Position numbers and translations under genes: made by a program. This document shows positions 44,319 through 53,779 of a stretch of 64,000 nt of DNA, piece by piece. How positions within the stretch are numbered: position 1 is the first letter of the stretch; the number at the start of each line of letters is the position of its first letter. This DNA is from Salmonella enterica subsp. enterica serovar Choleraesuis. Its GTDB lineage: Bacteria; Pseudomonadota; Gammaproteobacteria; Enterobacterales; Enterobacteriaceae. The stretch is taken from assembly GCA_022846635.1 (NCBI GenBank), contig AP025685.1, positions 1,736,001 to 1,800,000 of the forward strand, in the 5' to 3' direction. The notes below the pieces were generated by a model. It was not told the DNA's origin. It ran no database searches and worked only from the letters and a program-made list of their open reading frames with translations.

Positions 44319-46016
44319 GTGACTTCTAATAATCTAAGTGCGATCGCGCAAGAAATAGGCAGCCACCCACGGGTGGTGAGCAAAAATCCGTTTGTAAGTT
44401 GCCTTCAGGCCGTCTGTTCTGAGTGGTTACAGCTTTTGCAGGTAGTCGAGCGTATTAAGCTCGCTCCTGAAGCTAACCAGGGGTTGGAAAAATTAGTGGC
44501 CCTGGGCGAGGCGGTGCTCAACCATCACCAGATTCAGGCGTGCTATGGCCCCAGTGTGACTGATTATGCCGTGAGAAATGATAGACAATGGAACCCTCAG
44601 GTCGCGCCAGAAATCCGGGCATTAAGTGCGGCGAACACGCTGTTTGATACCCTCGATCAGGCGGGAAAAATCAACGGTTACTTTGCCGCAGTTAATAAGT
44701 TTAACTATCCGGTCGATAGACACAGCCAGCAGGAGAACGAATCCAAGATCATTGCCGAACAGGTTATCCCCGAGATACTCGATAGCCTCGATTTTGGCTG
44801 GGAAAACCTAAATTTATGGCGGTTAGGTTATTCCCATAGCCTGATTGCAAGAAGCGTTATATTCAACGATCAATTACTCGCGGCTATCGATGCGTTATTA
44901 GCGTTCGTTGAAGATAATACCCGGTTCGAACAGCTGCGTAGCGTGGCCATCGAAAAGTATATTAATGAGAAAAATTATCGCGCTGGCGGGTTTTCTTACA
45001 CTTTGAATAGCCACTTTTTATCTGGCCGTCCCGATATTATTGCCGAGGTCAATAACCAGATATTTATGGCAACGGCCCAGCGATGTATTCATCTGATTCG
45101 GGTGATTTCAGCATCGATAGGCATGCCTGCCAGCGTTGACGACTACCGGTTTGGGATAACCGTATCCGCGCCTGAAAGCCGGGAAGTTAAATTAGTAAAC
45201 CGGTTTGCTCGCAAAAAACTATCTAACGTGGTGACAGTAGAAATCAATCTTGAAGATTACGCCTGGGCGGTTAAAGAGGAGTTAGGCAGCGAATTCTACC
45301 GTCAGCTGGACGAAAAACTTTATCAGGCCGTCAACCCCGAACCGCAGAACAGAGTGGCCATGTATGGCGAGGTAAACCTCCCGGCCTGGCTATATCAGGC
45401 GCTCTGGAAATATAAAGCGTGGGTGGAAGATAGCTCATTTATCATGCTTTCAGGTGATGACGACTATTATCTCCCGGCCCGTCTTATCCTGCGGGGCGTG
45501 AAGTTTTCCGACTGGAGCTGGAAGCATAAAACTGCTGCAAAGGTTTCCATTGGTCAGCGGATTGCTGAATACGCGCAAGAGGGGGAGAGTGAATCAACCA
45601 TTAAACAGTCCTATGAAAAAGTACGCGGTCATGCGCAGAAAAAAGTACGAGAACTGGTCATCAAACAGGTTGAGGAGCGTCTCAGGCTCAATAATAAATT
45701 AGCCGAAGGGCTACGGGCTCCGCTTAATGGTTCGATTATTGAAACCTGTTCGGCATTGCGCAAAGAGCTTATGCGTGGCATCCCCGCAGATATATACGAT
45801 AGGAATGGATTAACCTGGTTAATTGCCGGTTGTGAGAAATTACGCGCCATGCTGGATAGCACCGCCTCCTCCGCGACCTTGCAATGGCCCGATGTTTATG
45901 ACTGTTTTGAGCTGGATGAGCCGACCCGCTCGCAACTGCTGGCAGAGGTCAAAAACCGGGGAGCACTCAGCGTGAGCGAATTGCGCACCTTGCTTAAACA
46001 TCCGCTGTTATCTTAA
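44319..46016 (+). CDS. unrecognised 565-residue cytoplasmic protein
   Basis: A GTG at 44319 opens a 565-residue frame with codon use like its neighbours. It is mostly helical and has no signal peptide or membrane segment. A charged, likely coiled-coil stretch lies about 415-475 (STIKQSYEKVRGHAQKKVRE, VEERLRLNNKLAEGL). A region about 285-330 (VTVEINLEDYAWAVKEELGS) is more mixed. I recognise no catalytic motif. It is convergent with the nine-gene unknown operon and shares a terminator with it, so it may belong to the same accessory block. The 306-base gap upstream is AT-rich with nothing else visible. Confidence 0.6.
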   Translation: MTSNNLSAIAQEIGSHPRVVSKNPFVSCLQAVCSEWLQLLQVVERIKLAPEANQGLEKLVALGEAVLNHHQIQACYGPSVTDYAVRNDRQWNPQVAPEIRALSAANTLFDTLDQAGKINGYFAAVNKFNYPVDRHSQQENESKIIAEQVIPEILDSLDFGWENLNLWRLGYSHSLIARSVIFNDQLLAAIDALLAFVEDNTRFEQLRSVAIEKYINEKNYRAGGFSYTLNSHFLSGRPDIIAEVNNQIFMATAQRCIHLIRVISASIGMPASVDDYRFGITVSAPESREVKLVNRFARKKLSNVVTVEINLEDYAWAVKEELGSEFYRQLDEKLYQAVNPEPQNRVAMYGEVNLPAWLYQALWKYKAWVEDSSFIMLSGDDDYYLPARLILRGVKFSDWSWKHKTAAKVSIGQRIAEYAQEGESESTIKQSYEKVRGHAQKKVRELVIKQVEERLRLNNKLAEGLRAPLNGSIIETCSALRKELMRGIPADIYDRNGLTWLIAGCEKLRAMLDSTASSATLQWPDVYDCFELDEPTRSQLLAEVKNRGALSVSELRTLLKHPLLS

Positions 46017-46030
46017 CGTCCGCTCTGGTT

Positions 46031-46063
46031 CTGACAGGCGCCTCTTCGACAGACGCCTGTCAG
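46031..46063. terminator. shared terminator between the 565-residue gene and the nine-gene operon
   Basis: CTGACAGGCG (46031-46040) and CGCCTGTCAG (46054-46063) form a perfect 10-bp stem with a 13-base loop between two convergent 3' ends. The plus-strand T-run (CATTTTAG) is moderate. Confidence 0.7.
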
Positions 46064-46074
46064 CATTTTAGCTG

Positions 46075-46806
46075 CTATTTCAACAGGCGGATCAGTTGCT
46101 CAAGGCCGTCATGCGCCTGCTGCCAGGTGGGCATACCGTCCCAGCAATTGGGCGCAGTTTTTTCATTCAGTTTCAGCGCCGGGACATCATTAATCAGGAA
46201 GCCACCGCTGCGCAGGTAGAACCCCTGGAGATCGCAGACCCGGCTATATTTGCCGCCGCTGGCAGTCATAAAGTCGGCAATTTTCTTCAGGTCGGCACGG
46301 GTTTTCGCCAGCGCCGCCGGAGAGGTGCTGTAGCGCTGAATACTATTTGCCAGCTCCACAACGTGACCATCGTGGATGGTGTCGTCGATATTAACGAAGT
46401 TGCCCTGGCTTACCCATGAGGTCAGATAACCTCCGCACTCGGTCGAGGCGCTGTCGGCGCATTTTAATGGTTTCAGGATTTCCGGTTTAAACGTCACCGT
46501 GGTTAGCCCGGCGCGCTGGGTGGCCTTAAGGTTATCGGTCTCTTCTTTGATAAGTGAATCACAGCTCTTGCCGTCGTAATCATCCTGCTTACACACCAGC
46601 AACCCGACGGTGGGAATGCTCTTGATCTGGCAGGCCATTTTGTCTTCCCCGGATGGGGTGCTGGCGCAAAAAGTGTTGTACGGGATATTGGGCTTGATGC
46701 TGTTAATTTTGGTTCTGGCCTGGGAAAAATCATCGGCATAGCTCCCGGCAGCGGCGGTGAGCAGGGCCGCGCCCAGAATAAGGCGACATAGCGGACGTGG
46801 TTTCAT
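46075..46806 (-). CDS. exported cysteine-rich protein, last gene of the unknown operon
   Basis: The 243-residue protein has a Sec signal peptide (LILGAALLTAAAGSYA, cut after residue 24) and eight cysteines in the mature part (47, 59, 72, 82, 116, 124, 191, 221), enough for four disulphides. The mature region includes FCASTPSGEDKMACQIKS and CDLQGFYLRSGGF. It is the only member of this operon with a clear export signal, so it should act in the periplasm or outside. AGAGGAA precedes the ATG; the upstream gene ends 38 bases away. I do not recognise the family. Confidence 0.7.
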   Translation of the reverse strand: MKPRPLCRLILGAALLTAAAGSYADDFSQARTKINSIKPNIPYNTFCASTPSGEDKMACQIKSIPTVGLLVCKQDDYDGKSCDSLIKEETDNLKATQRAGLTTVTFKPEILKPLKCADSASTECGGYLTSWVSQGNFVNIDDTIHDGHVVELANSIQRYSTSPAALAKTRADLKKIADFMTASGGKYSRVCDLQGFYLRSGGFLINDVPALKLNEKTAPNCWDGMPTWQQAHDGLEQLIRLLK

Positions 46807-46844
46807 GGGTAGTTCCTCTTATCGTAATTGATTACAGGGGGACA

Positions 46845-48278
46845 TCACGGAACGTAAATTATCTCAAAGGTCGATTGCTGGTCTTTGCGGGTCTCGCGGG
46901 TACCGTTAACGTAAAAAATCTGCAAATCGTAGTGGTAAATCAGCTTGTCGTTAGGGTTAAGGATCTGGTCTAACACTGAGACCTTCACCTCCACCGAATG
47001 GGACGGATGTTCTTTATCGAGGTCGATAGTCTGGCCGCTGATGCTCACCAGCATGCGCTGAATGGGGCGCGGGCCAGAGGGATCCCAGACGGCCGGCAGG
47101 CTCGTAAACTCGAGGGTTTTGGTTATCTCCACCGGCCCGCTCTGGTGGATAAACTCCCTGACTTTGTCTTTGTAGCGAGGGTCGAGAGCCAGACGAGCGG
47201 GAATATGTTCCGGATTGAACCCCTCCAGCCCGACCTCCAGATACCCTTTCAGCAGCAGGCTTTGCGGCGCGGTGTTAAACAGCGCATCCCACACCTGGCC
47301 GAACTGTGTCGAGGGCAGGGTAAAGCTATCGATGATGCCGCTCTGTAAGTCGATAAGCGCGTCGGGCTGCTCGTGGCGTCCGCCCGGCAGTGTCATTTGA
47401 AGTTTCAGCGTGCTGGCGCTGAGCAGCGGCGCCAGCTGGCCATTCGGCTCTTTGAACTGCTCGCTGGCGCTGGCGATACGCTGCTGGTTGACGATGGGTA
47501 CCAGAAAATAGTCGAAGGTAACGTTCACCTGCTTGGGCGACGTGGCCCCGGGCTCGGCGCTGAATGAAATGGAAATCATTGGCTTATCGTTATCATCGGG
47601 ATTGGTGGCCAGTGCGAAATTATCCGGCAGATAGTAGAGATAGTTTTTACGGACATAATCCTGATAGTAGTTATACCAATTGGTGCCGAAGGCAAGGCTG
47701 AGCAACTGGAGCTGCATTTTGGGCGGCGGCGGCAAAATACCCTGGTATATGTAGGGGTAGTAGTTTTCGGCGAAGTAAAACACTTTCGGGTCAGTAATCG
47801 TATTGAGCAGCCCCTCCTGGGATTTGACGGCGACCACCAGCGTCGTCTGGGAGTTATAGTCCGACAGCGCCCGCAGCAGCGCATCGCGCTGCCCGAGACT
47901 ATTCAGCGTCAGCTCGGCCCGGTAATGGCTTAGCGGCAACTCACGCACGCTGTCAAACACCATTTCGTCCTCATCGCCAAAAGTGCTGTAGCTCAACACC
48001 ACATATGGCATCGTCTCGATGGCTTTATTCAGGCCGAACTCCAGCGTCATCACCCAACGCGTGCCCTCGTCACCGGTGGTGATTTTATAGCGGGTATCTC
48101 CGGATACCACCTCAGTGTCGACGGCGGCAACCAGGTTATCGGGAAGCGCCCGCAGGCGCGAAGCGGAGCGACGGTTTAGGCCGTCACGGTTCAGGTTCTC
48201 GCTGCCGGAGAACTGGCGCTCGGCATTCGCCAGGATAACCTTATTCAGCATGACCAGGTCAGTAAGAAATGTATTCAT
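46845..48278 (-). CDS. beta-rich 477-residue protein of the unknown operon
   Basis: This protein has no signal peptide or membrane segment. The N-terminal 30 residues are helical (MLNKVILANAERQFSG). The rest is dominated by alternating hydrophobic beta patterns: YKITTGDEGTRWVMTLEFGL, VNVTFDYFLVPIV, VEVKVSVLDQ, and YHYDLQIFYVNGTRETRK near the end, finishing FEIIYVP. This ending style (an Ig-like strand pair around a V-x-V-x-Y or I-x-Y core) recurs in its neighbours. It starts inside the stop codon of the preceding gene (4-base overlap). I do not recognise the family; a structural or binding role is a guess. Confidence 0.65.
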   Translation of the reverse strand: MNTFLTDLVMLNKVILANAERQFSGSENLNRDGLNRRSASRLRALPDNLVAAVDTEVVSGDTRYKITTGDEGTRWVMTLEFGLNKAIETMPYVVLSYSTFGDEDEMVFDSVRELPLSHYRAELTLNSLGQRDALLRALSDYNSQTTLVVAVKSQEGLLNTITDPKVFYFAENYYPYIYQGILPPPPKMQLQLLSLAFGTNWYNYYQDYVRKNYLYYLPDNFALATNPDDNDKPMISISFSAEPGATSPKQVNVTFDYFLVPIVNQQRIASASEQFKEPNGQLAPLLSASTLKLQMTLPGGRHEQPDALIDLQSGIIDSFTLPSTQFGQVWDALFNTAPQSLLLKGYLEVGLEGFNPEHIPARLALDPRYKDKVREFIHQSGPVEITKTLEFTSLPAVWDPSGPRPIQRMLVSISGQTIDLDKEHPSHSVEVKVSVLDQILNPNDKLIYHYDLQIFYVNGTRETRKDQQSTFEIIYVP

Positions 48279-50179
48279 GGGCGTCCTTCGGGTAATGAGG
48301 CAGGAGTCAGGCCTCTGAACGCGTTCAGCGTCGATGATGTCCAGAGGAACATGCCGTCGTGACGGCGATACAGAGGAATTTCGGCCCAGGCAGCGGGCAG
48401 TCGCCAGCGGCTCAGGCGTTCAATTAACGGGGCAAATGGCGCAATGCCGCGCGAAAGACCATATTGCAGCGCGGCCAGCCATTCATTGGGATGCGCATAC
48501 CAGGGGGTAAGCTGATTGATGCGCTCGTAGCGGTCGCCGCTCCAGGTCAGCGCCCGTTCCAGCATATCCAGAATATCGCGGCCGGCCGCAAGGGCTTCGC
48601 CCCGGGCCTGAGCCTGGGTATGCATCAGAATGAGCACGTTAGTGTTGACGCAGCAGTCCAGCTGAGAAATGTCGTTATCCTCTCTCATCCAGGTGTGCAG
48701 CGCCCGGCTCCTGGCCCACTGGTGCTGCGGCTCTGCCTGTCTGGGATCGACCCGGTTCAGCCGATAACCGTTGATATGTGCCAGGGTCAGATCCAGCTCC
48801 GCCTGGGTGATGCGATCATACCGGTACAACAGCTCGGTTATCACGGCGCTGTCGTCCACATCTGGGGCGATAATTTCTCCCTTCATCCACGACGGATGGG
48901 CCTCGGGTGGCCAGAAACTGTAATGGCCGGGGCGAACGGCGCAGGAGGCAAGATAGTCGAGCGCTTTATCAATCGCCGGGGCGGTCTCCCGGCTCCAGCG
49001 GAGCGTTCTGACTACCTGGGCGGTCATAAAGGCGTTCTCATCCTGGTGCCAGCGCCCGTCAGGGGTGCGTACCCGGCAGGTAAAAGCGCCACTGGGCGCT
49101 TGCCCTGCCAGCAATTGCCCCAGCGGCGGTGCTGTTACCGGCTTAGAAGGGACTTGCCGGGTTGTCTCCTCAAACTGGCCGTGGGCGGGGCTAAAGGTAC
49201 AGCTGACCGCGCACTGTCCCCGGCTATCGACTGAAAAACCCAGCACATTGAACTGGAGCTCCACCCCTTGCGCGAGCAGGGGGTGGAGCAGAGGCAAAGT
49301 GAGACCCTCCTGTGTAAGCAGAGCGTTCAGACCGGCGGACACCCGTTCATTGCCGCTGAAAAAACCGGGCGCCATGGTGAAGAGGGTAAAACTTTCCAGT
49401 TGCCCGGCGCAGTATGCCAGGCTAAAGCCATAGGTGGTATGCGGGAAGCCGTCGGCATTTGGTAGCCGGGCCAGGGTACGTGCCAGTAAGGGCAGCAGCG
49501 TATCGGCTCGGTCGGCACAGCCAAAGAACTGCATTACGGCATCAATATTAGCGGCGTCAATCTCTGCACTATGCCACTGAAAATAGTATTCGATAGCCGC
49601 CTGAGGACGATCGGGATAATAGCCGACCATCAACAGCTTCAAGCCCAGGCTTGCCAGCGCGGCGGTAGAGTGGCACATGCCCGACCCGGCCCACGCGGCG
49701 TCCGGCCAGCACCCGGCCGGGACTTCCGAGTAGACCTTGGTGGCGACGCCATCCGTATCATATTTGCGCCCCAGCCACGAGCCGAAGCGCAGTGCCGGGG
49801 CCGACGGTGCCTGCCAGCGGGCCACGGCATTCAGGCAGTGGTCGCTGGCCCGACTGGGCGAGGTGGCCGCCAGCCGGTAATACTCCGGGCGCAGCACATC
49901 TATCCGGCGCGGGGCCAGATACTGCGGCAACACTGGATCCATGGTGCAGGACAACCCTTGTGGCCGCGCCGTAGTCACCGTGAATTCCAGCGGGCTGCCG
50001 TTATAGCCCAGCAGGCTGGAACCAGCGGCAGCGGCGAGATAACCGCTGTCCAGCCGGGGCTGGCTAAAGCGGGCGATATCCTCCGCCAGAACTGGTTGCA
50101 GCCAAGAGGCCTGGCGACATAATCCGTCCACCAGCTGGCCCCAGGCGGCGGGCAGGGCCGCGGCGATGCGTGTCGTCAT
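48275..50179 (-). CDS. two-domain protein with a C-terminal terpene-cyclase-like alpha-toroid (DxDD) and possible ABBA-type N-terminal domain
   Basis: From the ATG at 50179 (AAAGGAG 6 bases upstream) the protein is 634 residues. The C-terminal half (about 370-620) looks like an all-alpha toroid of the squalene-cyclase/prenyltransferase fold: HQDENAFMTAQVVRTLRWS, FWPPEAH, APDVDDSAVITELLYRY with a DxDD acid motif at 440-443, and HPNEWLAALQYGLSRG. DxDD is the proton donor in class II terpene cyclases. The N-terminal half (about 55-335) alternates beta and alpha segments (LGYNGSPLEFTVTT, ATKVYSEVPAG, AAIEYYFQWHSAE, YGFSLAYCAGQLESFTLF), loosely like ABBA prenyltransferase barrels. Enzyme activity is unproven; it could be a non-catalytic toroid. 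It sits 10 bases after the 558-residue gene. Confidence 0.6.
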   Translation of the reverse strand: MTTRIAAALPAAWGQLVDGLCRQASWLQPVLAEDIARFSQPRLDSGYLAAAAGSSLLGYNGSPLEFTVTTARPQGLSCTMDPVLPQYLAPRRIDVLRPEYYRLAATSPSRASDHCLNAVARWQAPSAPALRFGSWLGRKYDTDGVATKVYSEVPAGCWPDAAWAGSGMCHSTAALASLGLKLLMVGYYPDRPQAAIEYYFQWHSAEIDAANIDAVMQFFGCADRADTLLPLLARTLARLPNADGFPHTTYGFSLAYCAGQLESFTLFTMAPGFFSGNERVSAGLNALLTQEGLTLPLLHPLLAQGVELQFNVLGFSVDSRGQCAVSCTFSPAHGQFEETTRQVPSKPVTAPPLGQLLAGQAPSGAFTCRVRTPDGRWHQDENAFMTAQVVRTLRWSRETAPAIDKALDYLASCAVRPGHYSFWPPEAHPSWMKGEIIAPDVDDSAVITELLYRYDRITQAELDLTLAHINGYRLNRVDPRQAEPQHQWARSRALHTWMREDNDISQLDCCVNTNVLILMHTQAQARGEALAAGRDILDMLERALTWSGDRYERINQLTPWYAHPNEWLAALQYGLSRGIAPFAPLIERLSRWRLPAAWAEIPLYRRHDGMFLWTSSTLNAFRGLTPASLPEGRP

Positions 50180-50189
50180 AGCGGCTCCT

Positions 50190-51866
50190 TTACTCGACGT
50201 TCTGAATGATGATCGCCGGTTGATTTTCTTCGCCGGTGACAACTTTACTCGCGCCGCCAACCAGGAAGTAGGTGATGGTATGACCCACCTTCCACGGGCT
50301 GTCGGTCAGGCAGCGGTATTTAAAGTACTGGGAGTCTGACTTGCTGTGGCTGAAGGTATATTTTTTGGTTTTTTTTCGCTGGTTTTCATCGACATAATTC
50401 ACCTCGACGATGACCTGGTTGTACTTGTCCCAGTCAAAGCTGCCATCGGTCAGAATTTCAATTTCGTTAAAGGTGAGCAGGTCACCCGGAGCGAGATTGA
50501 TAAGGGCGGTAGACTGGTTGTTGCTAAACGGATAGCTGCTGCTACCTTCCCAGCCGGAGCTGGCGGCGGACTTAAAGGTGAAGGAGCCTTGATAGTTGAA
50601 CGGCTCGTTAAGGTTGCGGCTGCGCGAGATGGTTTTTTGCCATTCACCGTCTTCTTTAGTGAATGCCGGTACGCTGTAATTAGAGTTGTTATAGCTGATG
50701 CTCACTGCTGCGGCCTTTAATCCGTATTCATCAAAACCGTCGGGGCCGAGTACCGTTAGTTCTACCTGCTGGAAGAACGGGTCGTTTACATTCACTTCAA
50801 TAAAGTAAGGCGGCTGTTTGGCTGCCCGCAGCAGTTTACTGCCAATAAAGTTTTGCGGCACCGCCGACTGGCTGAGGGCTTTTGATGAGGTGTAGTTAAA
50901 GTTCAGGCGCTTAGCTTCTTGCTGGCGCACCAGCTTGAGATCCAGAGAGGCGCAGGGCAGCAGGCCGCCTTTACCTTTACCTTTATCTTCGCCTTCACCG
51001 CCGTCTTTTTCGGCTGCGCTGGCAAACAGGGCTTCCAGTATCGATGCGCTGGTGGATTTGGCCTGGGCATTGTTATCTTCGTTAGGCTTCAGTTCGGCGT
51101 GGAAGAAGCTCTTGAGAATCTCTTCTTTAACAAAATCCAGCGCCCATTCCTTCTCTTTTGCCGCCTCTTCCCCCGGCATGCTTTCGGTCACTTTAATAAT
51201 GAGCTTTTGATCCTGCTCGAGCTTTTTAATCACGCTATCAAAGCCCAGCCAGAAGCTGGCCGGCGTTTCAACCGGAATGGGGATATTGGCACCGAATTTG
51301 GCTTCGAATTCGGTATAAACATTTTCAAACGTGGCCTCTACTTCGACCTTGAGCGCTGGAGTAATGCCGGTATAAGAGAGGTTATAGGCTACGGCGGCCG
51401 GTGCCTGGGCCTTATTAAATGCCGACTCCAGAATCACGGTCTGTTCCGGGGAGAGTTTAGCGCTGAAAATCGCGCTATTGCTGGCGAACAGGCTGGGGCT
51501 TTGGGCGCTAATCAGTTCGCCGTTGGCGTTTTTGGCATCGAGTACGAAGAAGTTCACCGTGCCGTTATCGTACGGTACCTGCGCCAGACGGGCATTTTTA
51601 GGGCTAACGCCCAGCTTACGCAGATACTCTTCAAACGGCGCTTTTAGTTCGGCATCGGTAACCAGAGTGTTGACCTCAAAGTTGAGGTAGCCACCCTGCT
51701 GGCCGCTGCCATCGCCGGTATATTTGATCAGCGAGAAAACCGGCTTGCCGTCGCGTTCGGCCAGGTGAATATCCTCCGGCAGGTACCAGAACTGATTTTC
51801 GTCCGAGTCATCGGCAAAGAAAGTGATGTTTTTGATGGTCGCAGTTTTTTTTCTCAACAATAACAT
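50190..51866 (-). CDS. beta-rich 558-residue paralogue of the unknown operon
   Basis: The N-terminal module (about 18-75) reads FWYLPEDIHLAERDGKPVFS, then KYTGDGSGQQGGYLNFEV, and is clearly related to the start of the 713-residue protein two genes upstream. A helical middle follows with a low-complexity KDGGEGEDKGKGKGG stretch near residue 290. The C-terminal half has beta-sandwich patterns (YFIEVNVNDPFFQQVELTVL, VIVEVNYVDENQRKKTKKYT, SQYFKYRCLTDSPW). There is no signal peptide or membrane segment. AAGGAA precedes the ATG, 9 bases after the 608-residue gene. I know no family name for it. Confidence 0.68.
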   Translation of the reverse strand: MLLLRKKTATIKNITFFADDSDENQFWYLPEDIHLAERDGKPVFSLIKYTGDGSGQQGGYLNFEVNTLVTDAELKAPFEEYLRKLGVSPKNARLAQVPYDNGTVNFFVLDAKNANGELISAQSPSLFASNSAIFSAKLSPEQTVILESAFNKAQAPAAVAYNLSYTGITPALKVEVEATFENVYTEFEAKFGANIPIPVETPASFWLGFDSVIKKLEQDQKLIIKVTESMPGEEAAKEKEWALDFVKEEILKSFFHAELKPNEDNNAQAKSTSASILEALFASAAEKDGGEGEDKGKGKGGLLPCASLDLKLVRQQEAKRLNFNYTSSKALSQSAVPQNFIGSKLLRAAKQPPYFIEVNVNDPFFQQVELTVLGPDGFDEYGLKAAAVSISYNNSNYSVPAFTKEDGEWQKTISRSRNLNEPFNYQGSFTFKSAASSGWEGSSSYPFSNNQSTALINLAPGDLLTFNEIEILTDGSFDWDKYNQVIVEVNYVDENQRKKTKKYTFSHSKSDSQYFKYRCLTDSPWKVGHTITYFLVGGASKVVTGEENQPAIIIQNVE

Positions 51867-51875
51867 AGCGATTCC

Positions 51876-53702
51876 TTACGGGTAGTTGGCGATATCGAAG
51901 TAGTCGGCATCGGTGGTGGTGGTGTATTCCCGGTCTTGCTCCGACTGGCCAGGGAGATAGCTAATAAAGACCTCAAGGCTGATGAGGCGACGTAGCGGGT
52001 CGGGGCTGTCGGCACTAAATTCTTGGGGAGCCGGGTTATCGGCGTTGAAGGTAAAGGTCTGGCGCAGCATGGGAGCATCCGGGGCGTAACCATAGCCGAC
52101 AAATACCAGCGCCTGATCGACCTTCTGCCAGTCAAAGCCGGCCTCCAGCCGCAGTTGGCGCTGGGGATAGAGCCGGGAAAAGATCAAAACATCCTGGCCG
52201 GTGGGCTGGGTGCGGCTCACCGGGATATGCGGCGAGTTGTCTTCCGGCGTGTACTGGCAGGTGACCGAGAATTGATAGCGATCCGGGTCTGGTAGCAGGA
52301 GCGGATAGCTATCGCCTGGGGTTTCACGGCTCAGTCGAAAGCTCTTGGCGGTAAAGATTTTGCCGTCCGGCAGCAGGCTGTAGCTCAGGGTCACCAGCAC
52401 CGAGCGGTACCACTGCCAGTTAAAGTCAGACACCGCTTCGAGGGTGAAATCGTAGCGACTGCACAGCGACTCAACATCGAGATAGATATCGTCCAGAGAG
52501 GTCTCCATAACGCTCGAGGTGATGCTGGAGATGCCCCCCACCGATTGGGCCAGATAAACGGTAAAGGCGTAGCTCACCGGCCAGAGCATTTTGTGGGTTT
52601 GTGGGTCTAGCTGGCTAGGGGCGGAGAAGGGCTGGGTATCTGGCTTATCGCGGCGGAATAGCAGCGATGCTGAGTCGTTACCATAATTCAGTGCGGCCGC
52701 CACCAGTTGGATATTGTCATCCAGCCTGGGGTTCAGCAGGTTCACATTAACGCGCCGCCGCGAGAAAAAATCGTCCTGAAGATCGGTCATGACGATGGCG
52801 TCCTGGGCCTGATAATCGCTGCCGCTGATGAGTTCGGCAAAGCGCGCCTGAGGGAAGATAGAGCGCTTGACCACGGTGGTGGTGGTCAGGCTGGCGCTCA
52901 GGCTACGCTGGCTAAAATCGGCCACCGTCAGTTGCTGTAAATAGAAGCCAAAAGCGGGCGGAGTTTCCGGCTGCGGCGGGGCGAACACCGGGGTAAAAAA
53001 CTCGGCAATTAAGATTTGGGTCAGCTCGCGCCCGGCTTCCGCTATACGGCCATTAGGGTCGGTGTCTCGGGTTTTAATCTGTACCAGCCGCTGAGAAATC
53101 AACTGGCTGGCGATATCGTCAATGCCAAGATGGGCAATAAAAATATTAAACCCGACCGCCGTCTGCACGTAGCGATATACCTCTTCCCATTTGGCTACCA
53201 GTTCAAAAGTGGCCGGCGGCAGCGCTTGCAGATAATCCACTTTATAGCTGACGGCGACAGGCACCGACGCCGGGTCGCGCATTAGCGCGGCCAGTAACTG
53301 GATCTGGGCCGGATCGTTCAGACGGGTCAGCAGGTAGCACCGTTGTAGACCGCCCAGCGAGGCGTCGGCAGTCTGTTTAGGTGCAATCTGAGGAATATTC
53401 AACGTGGCGCTACAGGCAATAACCTGTAACGGCAGCAGAGGCGCGCCGGGTGGGATCTCCGGGTTGTGTCGGGCGGCGGCTTCAGCTTCGGCATAAGTGC
53501 TGGACAGTTCGGTTTGCAGCATCAGGCTGGCATAGAAAATGTCCTGCTTATCGCCGCTGCGCCGGTAAATCTGGAGCCGCACCACCGGCGTGCCATCGTC
53601 GTGGCGCGTCAGGGTGGGGGCCGCCGCGCAGTAGTAAAATACCGGGCTATCCTGGCTGGCGCGGATAAAACTGATGTTTTCTGTGGTCACGGTATTAGCC
53701 AT
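51876..53702 (-). CDS. beta-rich 608-residue protein of the unknown operon
   Basis: Its N-terminus (FYYCAAAPTLTRHDDGTPVV, then RLQIYRRSGDKQDIFYAS) is laid out like the N-terminal modules of the 558- and 713-residue proteins, though more diverged. It also has a helical middle and beta-type C-terminal repeats (WQWYRSVLVTLSYSLL, KVDQALVFVGYGYAPDAPML, LISLEVFISYLPGQSE). It lacks signal peptide and membrane segments. A 77-base gap with a hairpin separates it from the gene upstream, the widest gap in the operon. A GGGTAA site precedes the ATG. Function unknown. Confidence 0.68.
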   Translation of the reverse strand: MANTVTTENISFIRASQDSPVFYYCAAAPTLTRHDDGTPVVRLQIYRRSGDKQDIFYASLMLQTELSSTYAEAEAAARHNPEIPPGAPLLPLQVIACSATLNIPQIAPKQTADASLGGLQRCYLLTRLNDPAQIQLLAALMRDPASVPVAVSYKVDYLQALPPATFELVAKWEEVYRYVQTAVGFNIFIAHLGIDDIASQLISQRLVQIKTRDTDPNGRIAEAGRELTQILIAEFFTPVFAPPQPETPPAFGFYLQQLTVADFSQRSLSASLTTTTVVKRSIFPQARFAELISGSDYQAQDAIVMTDLQDDFFSRRRVNVNLLNPRLDDNIQLVAAALNYGNDSASLLFRRDKPDTQPFSAPSQLDPQTHKMLWPVSYAFTVYLAQSVGGISSITSSVMETSLDDIYLDVESLCSRYDFTLEAVSDFNWQWYRSVLVTLSYSLLPDGKIFTAKSFRLSRETPGDSYPLLLPDPDRYQFSVTCQYTPEDNSPHIPVSRTQPTGQDVLIFSRLYPQRQLRLEAGFDWQKVDQALVFVGYGYAPDAPMLRQTFTFNADNPAPQEFSADSPDPLRRLISLEVFISYLPGQSEQDREYTTTTDADYFDIANYP

Positions 53703-53737
53703 GGCGATTACCCATGCAAAGAAAACGGCCGGTAACG

Positions 53738-53764
53738 CGGGCGCAGGCGGTAAGCCAGCGCCCG
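53738..53764 (-). other. hairpin in the largest gap of the unknown operon
   Basis: CGGGCGC (53738-53744) and GCGCCCG (53758-53764) form a 7-bp stem, extended past an A/A mismatch by GGC/GCC. It lies between the 713- and 608-residue genes and could adjust relative transcript or protein levels. No T-run follows. Confidence 0.5.
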
Positions 53765-53779
53765 ATGAGGGTTAATCAA

